Below, one piece after another: positions 61,701 through 64,000 of a stretch of DNA of 64,000 nt. A model generated the notes under the pieces. The model was not told where the DNA came from and searched no databases. It saw only the letters and a program-made list of their open reading frames with translations. Every line of letters starts with the position of its first letter. Position 1 is the first letter of the stretch. The translations under genes and the position numbers were made by a program. Source of the DNA: Nilaparvata lugens (lineage: Eukaryota > Arthropoda > Insecta > Hemiptera > Delphacidae); NCBI RefSeq assembly GCF_014356525.2, contig NC_052508.1:51828442-51892441 (forward strand). The letters are read 5' to 3'.

Positions 61701-64000
61701 ATGCAATTCTCAATAAATGCTCTCCATTCTTATCCTAAATTATAAATTCGTTTATGCAATTGCATGAATCAACCGAGAGAAATTAAACCAATAGTTGAAA
61801 ACACATTTACATAATCCACATTAGTAGTTATTATGTATTCAAATCAATAGTATATTTGCAATATCTAAATTATGAGGAAGAGTAGTTTTAGCCTCTTTTT
61901 GTTTACTATTGTATTAATACCGAGCATAAATAAATAACTTATTCCCTTGCATGATTATATGGTTATCTATAACAATTATTGTATTCGTTTGCCTTGTCTA
62001 ATGAATATTATAAAACCAATATTTCCTCTGCTAGAATTTTTCTATAAGTAAAAGCAATGGTACATGATTATCTACATTAATATTGACTTTTTGGACTGAG
62101 TTGATTAATATGGGTCGCTTCCATCTCATTTATGACAATTTTAATTTTATTTAATCCAATGTGAAAGGATTATTATAATAGAGTGAGTGAAAGTAAATAA
62201 TAGTAAGTAAATAATACCAAGCAATATTGACAATAATTCAAAGAGAAATGTTTTATGTTAATGAGTTTGGCTCATAAACGTATGTATCATGCACCAATAG
62301 ATAACATTTTATTTGTGAAAATAGAAAAATGTCCAACAATACAATACTGGAAGGAGATGTCCGTTCAAACCCGCTACAAACCACCAACTTTTGTAATTTC
62401 TCTCAGTTGATCCACCAAGTATAATCTATAAGTATTTTTACTGATTAACTAAGCTACTAATATTAGTTGAAAAGTAATTACCCTTGGATATTGTAGATCG
62501 TGGATTCAGCTGAGTCAAGCAGGGTGCAGGAGGATCATAGCAGAGAACAGCATTCACAAAGAGAGAGATATGTTGAAATTTATGTAATGAAAGGCCAAGC
62601 AAGAAATGGAGAAACTTCTTCAATCAGAGAAATAGGATTAGTTATGCCATTCAGAGAAAGATAGATAGAAAGAGTAGCAACACCGTCGCCTAGATATACT
62701 TTACAAAGTAATGTTGAATATTAATGGAAAATACAGGAGCAGTGAAAATTCAATGGTAGTAGGTAGGATTCCAAACACCTTTGCCTGGCTGTACTTCACT
62801 GTATTGTATAGTTTAAACTGTCTACATTGGTTTGCAATGGGGAGCTGTGACCGTTGGTGCTAATATTTATGAGGAATGCTGACGTTTTGAAGTGTATCTG
62901 ACAAAATAAAATAAACTATTATTAGTGCAGAAGTGAGGGATAACGATAATTATGATACATTGTAATTGCTACGATTCAAACAAATTGGCAGCTCTCGAAT
63001 CCAGATTCAGCACATGCTGCCAACTGACATGATACGTTCCACCATAATAATATCTATAGCTATTCAATGGCGTATTTTCTACTTTTCAAGATAATAATAT
63101 AAAAAGTATAGAAATTAAAAAGTAAATCTAAATGCCTATCAAAAGTACTACAATAACTATGGAAGCGTGAACAAGCTTTTTTATCAATTTATTATCTTGA
63201 TTTGAATAGAAATTTACTTTTCTTCTTTATAATAATAGGTTACTCCTTACATGACCCGAATGTGATAGAGGAGAAATTGGAATGATATGTAGTATGATAA
63301 CTTTTGAAACATTTATGTAATACACCTCTGTAGATGCCTAGTCTATTGTGATCAATGACAATTAAATTTCAATGATTAACTCTGAGAAGATTGTTGAAAA
63401 AAGTTGCTGCAATGATTGTTGTATGAGCGAGCTGAAAAATATTGGATTAATTCTAGACAAAAGCAACTTTTTCATTTCTGAGTATTTAATATTATGATTT
63501 TTAATATGGTGAGGTCAAATTGATGATTTGAGAATAACATTAAAATAATGCTAGAAAAATAATTGATAGTCATTATTAAAATTATGCATTAGGAACAGCA
63601 ATTATGAAAAACAACGACAAAACAGAGTTTTAAAATAATTTCAATTAAAAAAGGATTATATCATTTTATTTAGTTATTTGTATTCAATTTTGTACATAAT
63701 TTGACATTTCCTCTTAGTTACAAATACATTTGTACAGTGTTGTCCTTGAACGATTATCATGAAATGTTTATTTTTTTGACAATATGAATGCTATATTTCT
63801 TTGTAAATCTTACAGTTAATTAGTTTTAAAAACGAATGGTACATGCATCATCAGTCATGACAGACAATTAATTAAATTGGAAAGAATAGAGAAGATTTGA
63901 GTTGTATGGACCTTACCAACTATTTAGCGAGAGAGATTTGTATTAGAGAGGAATCTTACTATTTTCATGCAATTTTGATGATTGACTGGGGACTAAACCA
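58778..64000. other. intron toward the common 5' exons, no supported gene
   Basis: Apart from the repeat at 59166-59283 and a short TTAGG-like run (58872-58890), AT-rich with no BTB-domain sequence and no finger exon. The common exons must lie further right. Confidence 0.5.
59166..59283 (+). repeat. dispersed retroelement-tail family, copy 5
   Basis: ttttggactagtgtatgaat, then cgggctgtgcctgttggtcc, ttccccattcattttt and a gaatcaata end. Same orientation as, and closest to, 1133-1250. Confidence 0.65.

Noticed and set aside
62438..62623. Minus-strand frame with a GC-richer centre and an exon-like segment (CTCAG ... AAGG then GTAATT)
   Set aside because: It could be a small internal exon, but there is no domain, no recognised lola common-exon sequence, and random AT-rich DNA gives such pairs often.

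Overview
This window is a stretch of AT-rich animal nuclear DNA, almost certainly from an insect. The abundance of small inverted-repeat transposons and recurring words such as tagcctac look hemipteran (planthopper or leafhopper-like), but that is a weak inference. No prokaryotic-style gene packing, rRNA or stand-alone tRNA is seen.

The only gene I can support is the 3' half of a longitudinals lacking (lola)-type BTB-zinc-finger transcription factor on the minus strand. I find fourteen alternative terminal exons, at 675-919, 12171-12502, 19463-19827, 23338-23600, 25212-25465, 26876-27135, 30504-30766, 31792-32027, 34709-34938, 36192-36427, 40102-40334, 44220-44590, 46932-47242 and 58341-58777. 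All have a 3' splice acceptor (pyrimidine tract + AG) at their right-hand edge, all start with two bases that finish a split codon (every coding part is 2 modulo 3 in length), and all end in their own stop. Thirteen encode the lola-type pair of zinc fingers (first finger C2HC ending in ECG or a variant, second usually C2H2). One, at 23338-23600, encodes a zinc-finger-free tail. The shared 5' exons with the BTB domain must lie beyond position 64000. Each mRNA would join the common exons to one of these exons, by cis- or, as known in Drosophila, trans-splicing.

Layout: isolated GC-richer exons at 0.7, 12, 19.5 and 58.4 kb sit in long AT-rich introns. The interval 23-47 kb is dense, with ten exons, and contains evident tandem paralogues (30.5/31.8/34.7 kb and 44.2/46.9 kb). 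The introns carry many mobile elements: a 1.09-kb hAT-like element nested in a Mutator-like element (38.1-40.0 kb), several MITEs, a tRNA-derived SINE (37.5 kb), two dispersed retroelement-tail families, and foldback repeats. The most striking structure is a nearly perfect 828-bp palindrome (44881-45708) between two paralogous exons. Around three exons, pieces of the exon edge itself (acceptor or last codons plus stop) are repeated in tandem in flanking DNA. The 47.7-58.3 kb and 59.3-64 kb intervals hold no gene that I can support.
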